NCBI GenBank assembly: GCA_013289065.1
Contig: JABDAP010000021.1
Span: 1-34,996 of the forward strand
Direction of reading: 5' to 3'
DNA length: 34,996 nucleotides
Source: Bacteroidota bacterium
GTDB lineage: Bacteria > Bacteroidota > Bacteroidia > Chitinophagales > Chitinophagaceae
This document shows, piece after piece, positions 17,983 to 26,418 of this stretch (position 1 is the first letter of the stretch; the number at the start of each line of letters is the position of its first letter). Below the pieces are notes generated by a model that saw only the letters and a list, made by a program, of their open reading frames with translations, was not told the origin of the DNA and made no database searches. The position numbers and the translations under genes were made by a program.

Positions 17983-18016
17983 GTGAATAGTGAATGGTGA
18001 ATGGTGAATGGTGAAT
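17983..18016. repeat. 7-nt word repeat, five copies of GTGAAT
   Basis: GTGAAT begins at 17983, 17990, 17997, 18004 and 18011, exactly 7 nt apart. It is a pure direct array with no clear inverted partner and lies just upstream of the pheT promoter. Confidence 0.7.
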
Positions 18017-18398
18017 TGGGTAAAGGATTCCACGAAAAATCAATAGAAAATGGCCTTTTAGCGATGCTTATTAGTTACGGCTTTTCGTCAGCAATCACCC
18101 ATTTTATTTTGGAATTCTTTCTTCACAGGATAATGTTAATTACGCTTTGCAGAGGTCTAAAAACTTTTCATTTTGGTGGATAACCGTAGTAAATTGTGTG
18201 AACAGGATAAACGAAGATGTTAATAGAGGTAGAATAACCTGTGGATGAAAAAATAAAAAGAAAAATTTTTTGTTGGCCCATCCTAACACATATATTCGTT
18301 GCCCTTACAAAGTTGGTAACAATTCCGTAACATAAGAATTCGCATCAGCGGAGAAGAATAGAATAAGGTTTACTAATACTCTAAAGCACTAACACGGA
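18017..18398. other. Gene-free pheT-dnaB divergent gap with DnaA-box-like words
   Basis: I see no convincing gene here. The stretch contains four GGATAA/GGATGA words: acaggataa (18125 and 18202), ggtggataa (18175) and tgtggatga (18240). The last two each differ from the DnaA-box reverse complement TGTGGATAA by one base. An A/T-rich tract follows (about 18248-18271). TATATTCG at 18291-18298, one base off TAnnTTTG, is the best candidate for the dnaB promoter and would give a leader of about 100 nt. Confidence 0.35.
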
Positions 18399-19973
18399 AT
18401 GGATCTGACCAGCCTGAATAAAGACAGAAAAAGAAGAAAGACCTCGATCGATCTGAGCACCATGGTATATGGTAAAGTGCCGCCACAGGCAAAAGAACTG
18501 GAAGAAGCGGTTCTCGGCGCCATTATGCTGGAAAAAAGTGCATTTGATACGGTTACCGAAATTGTAAAACCCGAATGTTTTTATGTTGAGGCCAACCAGC
18601 TCATCTTTAAAGCTATGCAGGGCCTGCAACAGAAAAGCATGCCCATCGATATCCTTACTGTTGTGGAAGAATTGAAATTCCGCGAGCAGCTGGATGCTGT
18701 TGGCGGGCCTTATTATGTTACCAAACTTACTAACTCAGTTGTATCTACCGCGAATATTGATGCGCATGCGAGAATTGTGCTGCAGAAATTTATCCAGCGC
18801 GAACTGATCCGCATCAGCGGTGAAATTATTGGCGATGCTTATGAAGACAGCACCGATGTTTTCGATCTGCTGGATGAGAGTGAAACAAAGATGTTCAACA
18901 TCACTAACAATTATCTTAAAAAGAATTTTGAAGATATCGGCAATGTTCTGGCGAAGACCATTAACCGCATCGATGAATTAAGAACCAAGACGGAAGATAT
19001 TTCCGGTGTGCCGAGCGGATTTAAAACACTTGACCGTGTTACATATGGATGGCAGCCAACGGATCTGATCATTTTGGCTGCACGCCCATCAGTAGGTAAA
19101 ACTGCCTTTGCCTTGAACCTTGCAAGGAATGCGGCGCTTCATCCGACCAAACCGATCCCTGTTGGATTTTTCTCTTTGGAAATGAGTGCATCGCAATTGG
19201 TGCAGCGTATTTTAAGTGCAGAGAGCGAGATCAAAATGGAAAAGATCAGCCGCGGTAAATTAGAAAATTACGAATACGAACAACTGCTCAGCAAAGGCAT
19301 AAAAAAATTAGAGATCGCGCCGATCTATATTGATGATACGGCTGCATTGAACATTTTCGAGTTCCGTGCAAAAGCAAGAAGGCTGGTGAACAAACATAAT
19401 GTTGGCATCATCATTATCGATTATTTACAATTGATGAGCGGAACAGGAGATAGAGGAAGTAACCGTGAACAGGAGATCAGCAATATCTCAAGAAATTTAA
19501 AAGCATTAGCGAAAGAATTGAATGTTCCCATTATTGCACTGAGCCAGTTGAGCCGCGCGGTGGAAACAAGAAAAGAAAGTAAGATGCCGCAGCTGAGCGA
19601 CCTGCGTGAATCCGGTGCAATTGAGCAGGATGCTGATATGGTCATGTTCATTTACCGCCCCGAATATTATGAAGTGATGAACAATGAACATGGTGAAAGC
19701 ACACACGGTGAAACACATATCCGGATTGCGAAACACAGGAACGGTTCATTGGAAACGATTAAGCTGAGAGCCAAATTAGATATCCAGAAATTTGAAGAGT
19801 GGGATGGCGACAGTGGCATTGCAGGCTTGGGAAGCAACTGGAAACCTGTTGGCCCGCCAACACCACCGGCAGCAGGCGGTGCAGGCGATGGCGGAAAACT
19901 TTTTATCAATGTAGGAAGCAAAATGAATAACGGCGATTTTGATGAAGGGTTTGAGAATGATGCGCCGTTTTAG
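18399..19973 (+). CDS. dnaB: Replicative DNA helicase DnaB
   Basis: Hexameric 5'-3' helicase that opens the replication fork and binds primase. 524 residues: a basic N-terminal tail, the N-terminal helical domain starting at PPQAKELEEAVLGAIML (28-44), a linker, and the RecA-like domain with Walker A ARPSVGKT (228-235), FFSLEMS, Walker B IIIIDYLQLM and the NREQEISNISRNLKALAKEL region. The C-terminus has a Gly/Pro-rich tail (PPTPPAAGGAGDGG) and ends acidic. No intein interrupts the usual insertion sites. It is followed by a 7-nt word-repeat hairpin that starts at its stop codon. Confidence 0.97.
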   Translation: MDLTSLNKDRKRRKTSIDLSTMVYGKVPPQAKELEEAVLGAIMLEKSAFDTVTEIVKPECFYVEANQLIFKAMQGLQQKSMPIDILTVVEELKFREQLDAVGGPYYVTKLTNSVVSTANIDAHARIVLQKFIQRELIRISGEIIGDAYEDSTDVFDLLDESETKMFNITNNYLKKNFEDIGNVLAKTINRIDELRTKTEDISGVPSGFKTLDRVTYGWQPTDLIILAARPSVGKTAFALNLARNAALHPTKPIPVGFFSLEMSASQLVQRILSAESEIKMEKISRGKLENYEYEQLLSKGIKKLEIAPIYIDDTAALNIFEFRAKARRLVNKHNVGIIIIDYLQLMSGTGDRGSNREQEISNISRNLKALAKELNVPIIALSQLSRAVETRKESKMPQLSDLRESGAIEQDADMVMFIYRPEYYEVMNNEHGESTHGETHIRIAKHRNGSLETIKLRAKLDIQKFEEWDGDSGIAGLGSNWKPVGPPTPPAAGGAGDGGKLFINVGSKMNNGDFDEGFENDAPF

Positions 19974-20127
19974 GTATGAAGTGAGAAGTACGAGGTACGA
20001 AGTTGATAGCTTTTAATCATTTTGACTTTATGTTGATGCACAATTTTTTATTTGTTGGAGTGTTCTCAAAATACCGGAAGTTCAAAAAATAATATTTCGT
20101 ACTTCTAACCTCGTACCTCATACCTAC
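19974..20127. repeat. 7-nt word repeat with inverted arm filling the dnaB-rsmE gap
   Basis: Left arm 19974-20008: gtatgaa, gtgagaa, gtacgag, gtacgaa, gttgata. Right arm 20096-20127: ttcgtac, ttctaac, ctcgtac, ctcatac, then ctac joined to the rsmE ATG. The two arms are inverse to each other word by word, with the middle words in a different order. About 85 nt lie between the arms. The left arm begins at the base after the dnaB TAG, and the right arm touches the rsmE start. Confidence 0.75.
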
Positions 20128-20829
20128 ATGGCTCTTCCTTTTTTCTTTGAAAATAACATCTCAACTGTTTCTTCTCATTGCACTTTAAGCGAAGAAACCA
20201 GCAAACACTGCATACAAGTTTTGCGGATGAAAACCGGAGAAAAATTACAACTCACCAATGGCAAAGGAAATTTATACAAAGCAAGTATTGTAAGCGAAGA
20301 CAAAAAGAAAACAGTTGTATTGATCGAAGAATCCACAATCGTTCCGCAACCATCACAAAAAATAAATATTGCGATCTCGTTGTTAAAAAATACGAGCAGG
20401 TTTGAGTGGTTCCTTGAAAAAGCGGCCGAGATCGGTGTGAGCGAAATTGAACCGTTGATCTGTGGAAGAACAGAACATACAAGGTTTCGTTATGATAGAA
20501 TGAATGGGATACTGATTGCTGCTATGTTACAGAGCCAGCAGGCCTGGTTGCCGGTTTTGCATGAGCCGGTTGCATTTGCAGATTGTGTTCAGCGGTCAGT
20601 TTATCAACAAAAATTAATTGGGCATTGCGAGGAGGATCAAAAACAGTTTATCAAAAATCTTCCATCATCGACTAACACACAAATACTGATCGGCGCGGAA
20701 GGAGATTTTACAATTGATGAGATCGGCCTCGCTATAAAAAATAATTACCTGCCTGTTAGTTTGGGTGTAACAAGGTTGCGGGCTGAGACTGCGGGGGTAG
20801 TTGCGGCCACACTGTTAATGAATAAGTAA
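20128..20829 (+). CDS. rsmE: 16S rRNA m3U1498 methyltransferase
   Basis: SPOUT-class enzyme that methylates N3 of U1498 in 16S rRNA. 233 residues: an N-terminal PUA-like domain (about 1-70, with HCIQVLRMKTGEKLQLTNGK) and a C-terminal knotted SPOUT domain with SRFEWFLEKAAEIGVSEI, GAEGDF (189-194) and SLGVTRLRAETAG (211-223), the SAM-binding trefoil-knot segments. The start at 20128 follows directly on the word repeat and gives the usual N-terminus. Confidence 0.93.
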   Translation: MALPFFFENNISTVSSHCTLSEETSKHCIQVLRMKTGEKLQLTNGKGNLYKASIVSEDKKKTVVLIEESTIVPQPSQKINIAISLLKNTSRFEWFLEKAAEIGVSEIEPLICGRTEHTRFRYDRMNGILIAAMLQSQQAWLPVLHEPVAFADCVQRSVYQQKLIGHCEEDQKQFIKNLPSSTNTQILIGAEGDFTIDEIGLAIKNNYLPVSLGVTRLRAETAGVVAATLLMNK

Positions 20830-20838
20830 TAAATTTCG

Positions 20839-20933
20839 ATAAGAGAAAAACGGAGAAAAAGAGAGTCTCTGCATATGCCGGGAACCTAACAAAATCAAAT
20901 CTCTTTTTCTCCTTTCCTTCGTTTTTCTCTTAT
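20839..20933. repeat. Inverted repeat of AGAGAAAAA words between rsmE and the membrane protein
   Basis: The left arm (20839-20863, ataagagaaaaacg then gagaaaaagaga) matches the reverse complement of the right arm (20900-20933, rich in ctctttttct and gtttttctcttat) once a gap of about 8 nt is allowed in the left copy. The gap looks like the loss of one word, in keeping with a roughly 8-nt step. It can fold and may terminate rsmE. Confidence 0.6.
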
Positions 20934-20966
20934 TGAAATAGTTTCGTTACATAAAACACATACTGC

Positions 20967-21344
20967 ATGAATAACAAGATCCCCAAACGTTTCAAATGGC
21001 TCGTTTTTGCTGCGATTATTTTGGTTAGCGGTTTACCCATGTGGTTCACCAATTATGCAACCTATTCAAATTATTCCCAGGTCTTTTTATTGTATGGCGG
21101 TGTGGTTTGTGCGATTGGCTCGGGATTCCTTGCTTATTATGGAAAACACAAAACATGGAAGATCATTTTTTTTATCGCGGCAGCGCATCAGCTCGCTTTT
21201 ATCGGGAAGGTTTTTATTGATGGTATGGAAGACCCAACCAATCATAACCTGCTTCCGTTTGAAATGATCACCTTACTGGCTATAGATCTTTTATTTTCAC
21301 TGGGAGTTGCTGCACTTGTAAAACAAACACAGAAAGAACAATAA
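20967..21344 (+). CDS. Small integral membrane protein, function unknown
   Basis: 125 residues with four predicted membrane helices (about 10-28, 38-57, 63-83 and 98-117). A short basic N-terminus (NNKIPKRFK) is likely cytoplasmic. The loops are small, and one polar loop between helices 3 and 4 carries DGMEDPTNHNLL. No motif that I recognise. It stands alone between two repeat/gap regions and is followed 53 nt later by the GNAT-like gene, which may be its only operon partner. Confidence 0.7.
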   Translation: MNNKIPKRFKWLVFAAIILVSGLPMWFTNYATYSNYSQVFLLYGGVVCAIGSGFLAYYGKHKTWKIIFFIAAAHQLAFIGKVFIDGMEDPTNHNLLPFEMITLLAIDLLFSLGVAALVKQTQKEQ

Positions 21345-21397
21345 GCGAATGATTGTTTATTTTTGATTCCGAAAAACATTTCAAATAATAATATTGT

Positions 21398-22570
21398 ATG
21401 CAACTGATCGAAGTAACGGATAAAGCAACTGCTAAAGATTTTTTAGAAGTGAACGCGCTGATGAATAAAAGCAATCCCTGTTATATCCGTCCGCTGAATA
21501 ATGAAGTGAATGATGTATTTGACCCCGCTAAAAATAAAACCTATCAATACGGTGAAACAAAACGCTGGATCGCAACAGATGATGATGGCGGACTGATCGG
21601 CCGTATTGCTGCATTTACCAATTCGAAATATGTAAATAAAGGAACGGATTTTGAAACGGGCGGTATTGGTTTTTTCGATTGCATCAACGACCAGGCCGTT
21701 GCGGATGTTTTGTTTGATACAGCCAAAGCATGGTTACAAAGCAAAGGCATGGAAGCGATGGATGGCCCGATCAATTTTGGCGACCGCGATAAATGGTGGG
21801 GGCTGATGGTGGAAGGTTTTGATGATGAACCGATGTATGGAATGTCGTTCAACCCGCCCTATTACGAATCGTTATTTACGAATTACGGATTTCAGAATTA
21901 TTATAACCAATATTATTACCGGACAAATGTTGATGATCCGTTGCCGGCGCGTTTTCCCGAGCGGCATGCGAAATTCAAGGCCAAAGCGGGTTATGAAGCA
22001 AAGCATATCGAATTGAAAGACCTTGAAAAATACGCCGGCGATTTTGCAACTGTTTACAATGCAGCATGGGCGCAACATGGCGAAGCGAAAGAGATCACGA
22101 AAGAACATGTGATCAAATTATTCAACACCATGAAACCGATCATGGATGAAAGACTGGTCTGGTTCACTTACTATAAAGAAGAACCGATCGCGATGTTCAT
22201 TAATATTCCCGACATCAATCAATACTTTAAATATTTCAACGGCAAATTCGGGTTGATAGAAAAACTGCGTTTGTTATGGATGAAAAAAATGGGATATAAT
22301 AAACGCCTAACAGGCCTCGCATTTGGCGTGGTACCCAAATACCAGGCATTGGGCGTAGACAGTTTTATGATCTATGAATGCGGCCTGCTTGTACAAAACA
22401 AAGGTTGGTACCTGCGGTATGAAATGGGTTGGGCAGGCGACTGGAACCCAAAGATGATCAACATATATAAAAGCCTGAATGGCGTACAAAGCAGGCGCAT
22501 GATCACTTTCCGGTATCTTTTTGATCAAACGAAACCTTTTGAGCGCCATCCTGAAATGGAATATAAATAG
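21398..22570 (+). CDS. GNAT-superfamily-like protein (YghO type), function unknown
   Basis: 390 residues, cytoplasmic, no signal peptide. The N-terminal part (about 1-110) reads like an acyltransferase fold: PCYIRPLNNEV, GGLIGRIAAFTNSKY, GGIGFFDCINDQAVADVL, where the beta strand then helix resembles the acetyl-CoA site. It is followed by MDGPINFGDRDKWWGLMVEG and a second GNAT-like half with AFGVVPKYQALGVDSFMIYE. The family is common and well conserved in Bacteroidota, but I know no proven substrate. A 27-bp perfect hairpin starts 1 nt after its stop. Confidence 0.7.
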   Translation: MQLIEVTDKATAKDFLEVNALMNKSNPCYIRPLNNEVNDVFDPAKNKTYQYGETKRWIATDDDGGLIGRIAAFTNSKYVNKGTDFETGGIGFFDCINDQAVADVLFDTAKAWLQSKGMEAMDGPINFGDRDKWWGLMVEGFDDEPMYGMSFNPPYYESLFTNYGFQNYYNQYYYRTNVDDPLPARFPERHAKFKAKAGYEAKHIELKDLEKYAGDFATVYNAAWAQHGEAKEITKEHVIKLFNTMKPIMDERLVWFTYYKEEPIAMFINIPDINQYFKYFNGKFGLIEKLRLLWMKKMGYNKRLTGLAFGVVPKYQALGVDSFMIYECGLLVQNKGWYLRYEMGWAGDWNPKMINIYKSLNGVQSRRMITFRYLFDQTKPFERHPEMEYK

Positions 22571-22571
22571 A

Positions 22572-22632
22572 TGCAGGATGACAGTTGTCAGATGACAGCT
22601 ATCGTCTGTCATCTGACAACTGTCATCCTGCA
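22572..22632. repeat. Perfect 27-bp hairpin made of 7-nt words, after the GNAT-like gene
   Basis: The left arm 22572-22598 is the exact reverse complement of the right arm 22606-22632, with a 7-nt loop (ctatcgt). The words are gatgaca, gttgtca, gatgaca, gctatcg, tctgtca, tctgaca, actgtca. The loop is itself one word long. It begins 1 nt after the TAG stop and has no T-tract, so as a terminator it would be non-canonical. Confidence 0.9.
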
Positions 22633-22705
22633 CCCTATTGTGCAAAAAATCTCTTGAGCCTTCTTTCATTAACCTTGTCTCTTCTTCCTATATTGCAAGC
22701 TCGCT

Positions 22706-24508
22706 ATGGATAACAAATTCATCGTTTCAGCAAGAAAATACAGGCCACAGAATTTTAATACGGTGGTGGGGCAATCGCATATTACAACCACATTAAAAAA
22801 TGCGATAAAAAATAATCAGCTCGCACATGCATTTCTTTTTTGCGGGCCACGTGGTGTTGGCAAAACAACCTGCGCGCGTATTCTTGCCAAAACCATCAAC
22901 TGCACCAATCCAACCGCTGATGGGGAAGCGTGTAATACCTGCAACAGCTGCGTTTCGTTCGATGCAGGCACTTCTTTAAATATTCATGAGCTGGATGCGG
23001 CGAGTAATAATTCGGTGGATGATATCCGTTCATTGGTTGAACAGGTTCGCTTTGCGCCACAGGCCGGCAAATACAAAGTATATATTGTTGATGAGGTACA
23101 CATGCTGAGTACGAGCGCCTTTAATGCATTTTTGAAAACGCTGGAAGAGCCGCCATCGTATGCTATTTTTATTTTAGCTACCACCGAGAAACATAAAATA
23201 TTACCAACGATACTGAGCCGTTGCCAGATCTTCGATTTTAAACGAATCACCAATAATGATACGGTTGCACATTTACAGGAGATCGTTGACAAGGAAGAAA
23301 TAAAAGCGGAAAAAGCGGCTTTGCAGGTGATCGCACAGAAAAGCGAAGGTTGTATGCGCGATTCATTAAGCATACTTGATAAGATCGTAAGTTTTACCAA
23401 TGGAACCGTTACCTATCAAAATACTTTAGAGCATCTTAATATACTTGATGAAGATTATTATTTTAAAATGCTCGATTCAATGCAGCAACAGGATCTGGCT
23501 GCCGCGATGTTATTGTTTGATGAAATAAACCGCAAAGGTTTTGAAGGCGATCTGGTACTGAATGGTTTTGCAGAATTTATCCGCAACCTGCTCGTCTCAA
23601 AAGATGCTAAATCCGCTGCATTACTGGAAGTAGTGGAAGGCATGCAGGATAAATATATTTCGGCTGCGGCAAAAACAGGTTTCTCTTACCTGGTAAGTGC
23701 GCTCAATATTCTGAATGAGGCCGAGATCAATTATAAAATGGCGCGCAATAAAAGGCTGCATGTTGAATTAACACTGATCAAATTAAATTTCCTTCAGCAG
23801 GCAATAGATCTGTCTGTTGATAATGGCCAGGTAATTAAAAAAAAACGAATTGACGGCCCGGCCGCATTCAGAACAAAACCGTTAGCGGCATTACAATTCA
23901 AACCATCGCCTGAAACAGTACCTGCAGCAAAATTATATATTGAAGAAAAACCGGTTATACAAACTGCAGCTGCAAAACCTTTACAGGCAGCGCCATTAAC
24001 TACCACACCATCAAAGCCAACACCAAAACCTGTTGCTGCCAACGGCAATGGACAAAAAAAATCTTTGCTGGATGCCCTGCGTGAAAAAGCCGGCGACCGT
24101 TATGCCATTCAGGAAGTAAAGGAAGCGGAAGTGCTTACCATGGAAAAACTGCAGCAGTGCTGGGATTCTTACACCGTGGAATTAGAAAAACAATCAAAGC
24201 ATTCATCCGTTGGCACATTCAGATCGGCAAGGCTGGCGATCGAGAATGATATCCGTTTTACGGTAACCGTTTCCGCCATCACTTCACAAAAATTTGTGGA
24301 GCAGGAAAAAATGATGCTGCTGGATCACCTGCAGAAAACATTCAACAACCGCGCCATCGTATTTGATGTTCTGGTGGAAGCCAGCGAAAGAGAAGATATC
24401 CCCGCGCACATGCGTTTAAACAGTAAACAAAAGTTTGAACACATTGCTGAACAATACCCCCTCGTAAAAGAATTGAAAGAAAGGCTTAAGCTTGAAGTGG
24501 ATTATTAG
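22706..24508 (+). CDS. dnaX: DNA polymerase III subunit gamma/tau
   Basis: Clamp-loader ATPase of the replisome. 600 residues: domain I with Walker A GPRGVGKT (47-54), four zinc-ligand Cys (66, 76, 79, 82), the VDEVHMLS box and SRC Arg-finger motif (LSRCQIFDF); domain II; domain III ending near LHVELTLIKLNFLQQAIDLS (about 370). A Pro/Ala/Lys-rich linker follows (about 380-450), then a C-terminal domain for polymerase/DnaB contacts. Codons 378-380 are AAA AAA AAA, with a stop two codons on in the -1 frame, so a 382-residue gamma-like product is possible. Confidence 0.95.
   Translation: MDNKFIVSARKYRPQNFNTVVGQSHITTTLKNAIKNNQLAHAFLFCGPRGVGKTTCARILAKTINCTNPTADGEACNTCNSCVSFDAGTSLNIHELDAASNNSVDDIRSLVEQVRFAPQAGKYKVYIVDEVHMLSTSAFNAFLKTLEEPPSYAIFILATTEKHKILPTILSRCQIFDFKRITNNDTVAHLQEIVDKEEIKAEKAALQVIAQKSEGCMRDSLSILDKIVSFTNGTVTYQNTLEHLNILDEDYYFKMLDSMQQQDLAAAMLLFDEINRKGFEGDLVLNGFAEFIRNLLVSKDAKSAALLEVVEGMQDKYISAAAKTGFSYLVSALNILNEAEINYKMARNKRLHVELTLIKLNFLQQAIDLSVDNGQVIKKKRIDGPAAFRTKPLAALQFKPSPETVPAAKLYIEEKPVIQTAAAKPLQAAPLTTTPSKPTPKPVAANGNGQKKSLLDALREKAGDRYAIQEVKEAEVLTMEKLQQCWDSYTVELEKQSKHSSVGTFRSARLAIENDIRFTVTVSAITSQKFVEQEKMMLLDHLQKTFNNRAIVFDVLVEASEREDIPAHMRLNSKQKFEHIAEQYPLVKELKERLKLEVDY
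23837..23864 (+). promoter_or_regulatory. Possible slippage site in dnaX (A9 run with -1 stop)
   Basis: Nine A at 23837-23845 form codons 378-380. A -1 shift, or one extra A added by RNA polymerase, reads on as Thr-Asn-stop (TGA 23851-23853). A small GC hairpin (CGGC-CCG-GCCG, 23854-23864) follows. The position, right after domain III, is where E. coli and Thermus make the short gamma form. Inference only. Confidence 0.5.
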
Positions 24509-24594
24509 ATCTGTTAAGTTTTATGGAATAATAATAAGTAACAGCCAACTTATTATATAATTTCATAATTTAGAAAATACAAACCAAAACCGGC

Positions 24595-25041
24595 ATGCCA
24601 ATATCAACATTAAAATATACCAATGGGGAAGTAACCGTTGTGTGGAAACCGGATACCTGTATACATAGCCGCATTTGCTGGACCGAACTAAGGGAGGTAT
24701 TCGACCCATTTAAAAAACCCTGGGTAAATATGCAGGGCGGCGCAACAGAAAGAATCATTGAACAGGTACGCAAATGCCCGAGTGGCGCCTTAAGTTATTT
24801 TATGAATAACGAAGCTGCTTCAAATACCGCAGAAGCTTCTGTTGTGAGTGAAGCGGCGGAGATCATGCATATTCAGATCAAACCGGATGGCCCGATCATT
24901 GTAAATACGGATTGCCATATCACCCTCAGTAATGGCGAAACAGAGATTAAAAAAGGCGTAACTTCTTTATGCCGCTGCGGTGCATCGGGCAACAAACCTT
25001 ATTGTGACGGCTCGCATAAAAAAATAGATTTTAAAGGATAA
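24595..25041 (+). CDS. Fusion of Fer4_19 mono-cluster domain and CDGSH iron-sulfur domain
   Basis: 148 residues with two iron-sulfur modules. The N-terminal half is a Fer4_19 (YjdI/DUF1271) type domain with Cys22, Cys28 and Cys61 in CIHSRIC and KCPSGAL. The C-terminal half is a CDGSH (mitoNEET-type) domain with ligands Cys126, Cys128, Cys137 and His141 in CRCGASGNKPYCDGSH, expected to bind a labile [2Fe-2S] cluster by 3Cys-1His. Likely a cytoplasmic electron-transfer or cluster-storage protein; the partner is unknown. The next gene starts 9 nt downstream, so the two are likely co-transcribed. Confidence 0.9.
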   Translation: MPISTLKYTNGEVTVVWKPDTCIHSRICWTELREVFDPFKKPWVNMQGGATERIIEQVRKCPSGALSYFMNNEAASNTAEASVVSEAAEIMHIQIKPDGPIIVNTDCHITLSNGETEIKKGVTSLCRCGASGNKPYCDGSHKKIDFKG

Positions 25042-25050
25042 TTTTTGTTT

Positions 25051-26415
25051 ATGAAAAAGATCTTTTTCCCTGTTGCCCTTTTACTGGTTTTGTGTTTTAC
25101 CAAAACCTATTCGCAGGTTCAGTTCGGTAACCTGTCATTAAAAGAGGCTTTGCAAAAAGCAAAAGCATCGGATAAAATGGTAATGCTGCAGATCGAGTCG
25201 GATGAATGTACCGAATGCAACACTGTTGCCATGCAGGGTTTTGCCAACCCGGTTTTAGGTAATGCTGTTAATGCGAGTTGTGTGAGTATTAAAGTAAAGG
25301 CAGGAACCAAAGAATTTCAAGAAATAGATTCGGTTTATCATATTGCAACAACTTTGGGAATAGTTTTTCTTAATTCAGATGGAAGTTTTTTGCTTAAATA
25401 TCCGGCCAGCACTTCCAGGTATGCCACTTATATGGAACAGCTGACCAAGGCATTGGATAAAAAACAACATCCCGATACAGAATATGCACAAATGCTGATC
25501 GATTATCAAAACGGCAAAAGAGATTTTGATCTTTTATATAAACTGGTAGCGAAAAAAAATGAACTGCAACTGGATCATGACCAGCTAACAGATGAAATGA
25601 TAAGTGCTGCTCCAAAGGATTCTGCCGGCTCGCCTTATTTTTTAGCATTTGTCACCCGGCAGTCGCCTGTGATCAATTCGAAAGCTGATACGTATATACA
25701 TGCAAACCAGCGCATCTTTATAGATGGCTGGTACCTAATGCCTGCACAGGAACGATCCATGATCAATGGAAGGATCAATGCAAAATCAAAGGAGAAAGCA
25801 ATCAAAGAAAAAAATATTGCATATGCACAGCAAATTGCATCGCGTACTGCACAGACATATTCTGAAAGAAGCGCTGCTATCAAGAGCTATGACAAGAACA
25901 TGCTGGATTATTATAAAGGCGTTAAGGATACAACTACTTACCTGCATGCATCCGTTAAATATTATGACCAGTACCTGATGACGATCAGTGTTGATTCAAT
26001 ACGGAAAGCGGATTCGGTAAACAAGCAGGAACAATTGACAAAAATTCCTCCAAATGTTTTAAAAGAACCCGGCGCAAACCAGATGATGACAAAAACAATA
26101 CAGTTCGCGCCGGTCGCTCAGTTTTATACCAGCCAGTTAAATGAAGCCGCATGGGCATTGTATACTTATACGCATGACCCTGCCTACACAGATAAGGCGC
26201 TTGCATGGGCGAAACGTGCAACGGAGTTTTACGATAATCCCGCTGCTATGGATACGTATGCAAAATTATTATACAGAACAGGCAACAAAGAAGAAGCAAT
26301 AGCATGGGAAGAAAAAGCAATTAAGGTGTTAAGCGACAGAAGGATGGTTTCGGCAGGTTATGATGATACATCGAAAAAAATGAAAGCAGGTATCAGCCCG
26401 CTTGATAAATATTGA
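25051..26415 (+). CDS. Secreted thioredoxin-fold protein with TPR-like C-terminus
   Basis: 454 residues from the ATG at 25051 (preferred over an in-frame TTG at 25045). A clear signal peptide ends near TKTYSQ (about 22). A thioredoxin-like domain follows (23-130) with a CTEC redox motif (53-56) in ESDECTECN. The usual cis-proline segment is replaced: TTLGIVFLNSDGS stands where yPTfvf is expected, so disulfide exchange may be weak or altered. The middle and C-terminal part is helical, with a TPR-like pair near the end (AAWALYTYTHDPAYTDKALA, then NKEEAIAWEEKAIKVL). Periplasmic, role unknown. It is tail to tail with the SUI1 gene, 3 nt apart. Confidence 0.8.
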   Translation: MKKIFFPVALLLVLCFTKTYSQVQFGNLSLKEALQKAKASDKMVMLQIESDECTECNTVAMQGFANPVLGNAVNASCVSIKVKAGTKEFQEIDSVYHIATTLGIVFLNSDGSFLLKYPASTSRYATYMEQLTKALDKKQHPDTEYAQMLIDYQNGKRDFDLLYKLVAKKNELQLDHDQLTDEMISAAPKDSAGSPYFLAFVTRQSPVINSKADTYIHANQRIFIDGWYLMPAQERSMINGRINAKSKEKAIKEKNIAYAQQIASRTAQTYSERSAAIKSYDKNMLDYYKGVKDTTTYLHASVKYYDQYLMTISVDSIRKADSVNKQEQLTKIPPNVLKEPGANQMMTKTIQFAPVAQFYTSQLNEAAWALYTYTHDPAYTDKALAWAKRATEFYDNPAAMDTYAKLLYRTGNKEEAIAWEEKAIKVLSDRRMVSAGYDDTSKKMKAGISPLDKY

Positions 26416-26418
26416 TGA

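Noticed and set aside
18001-18183. 60-codon open frame in the pheT-dnaB gap
   Set aside because: It begins inside the GTGAAT repeat, has no promoter or family features, and its composition is that of non-coding DNA.
18120-18300. Replication origin
   Set aside because: There are only near-matches to DnaA boxes, and no dnaA, rpmH or similar markers; kept only as a low-interest observation.
19021-19700. Intein in DnaB
   Set aside because: The helicase domain is continuous through the Walker A and DYLQLM regions and has normal length.
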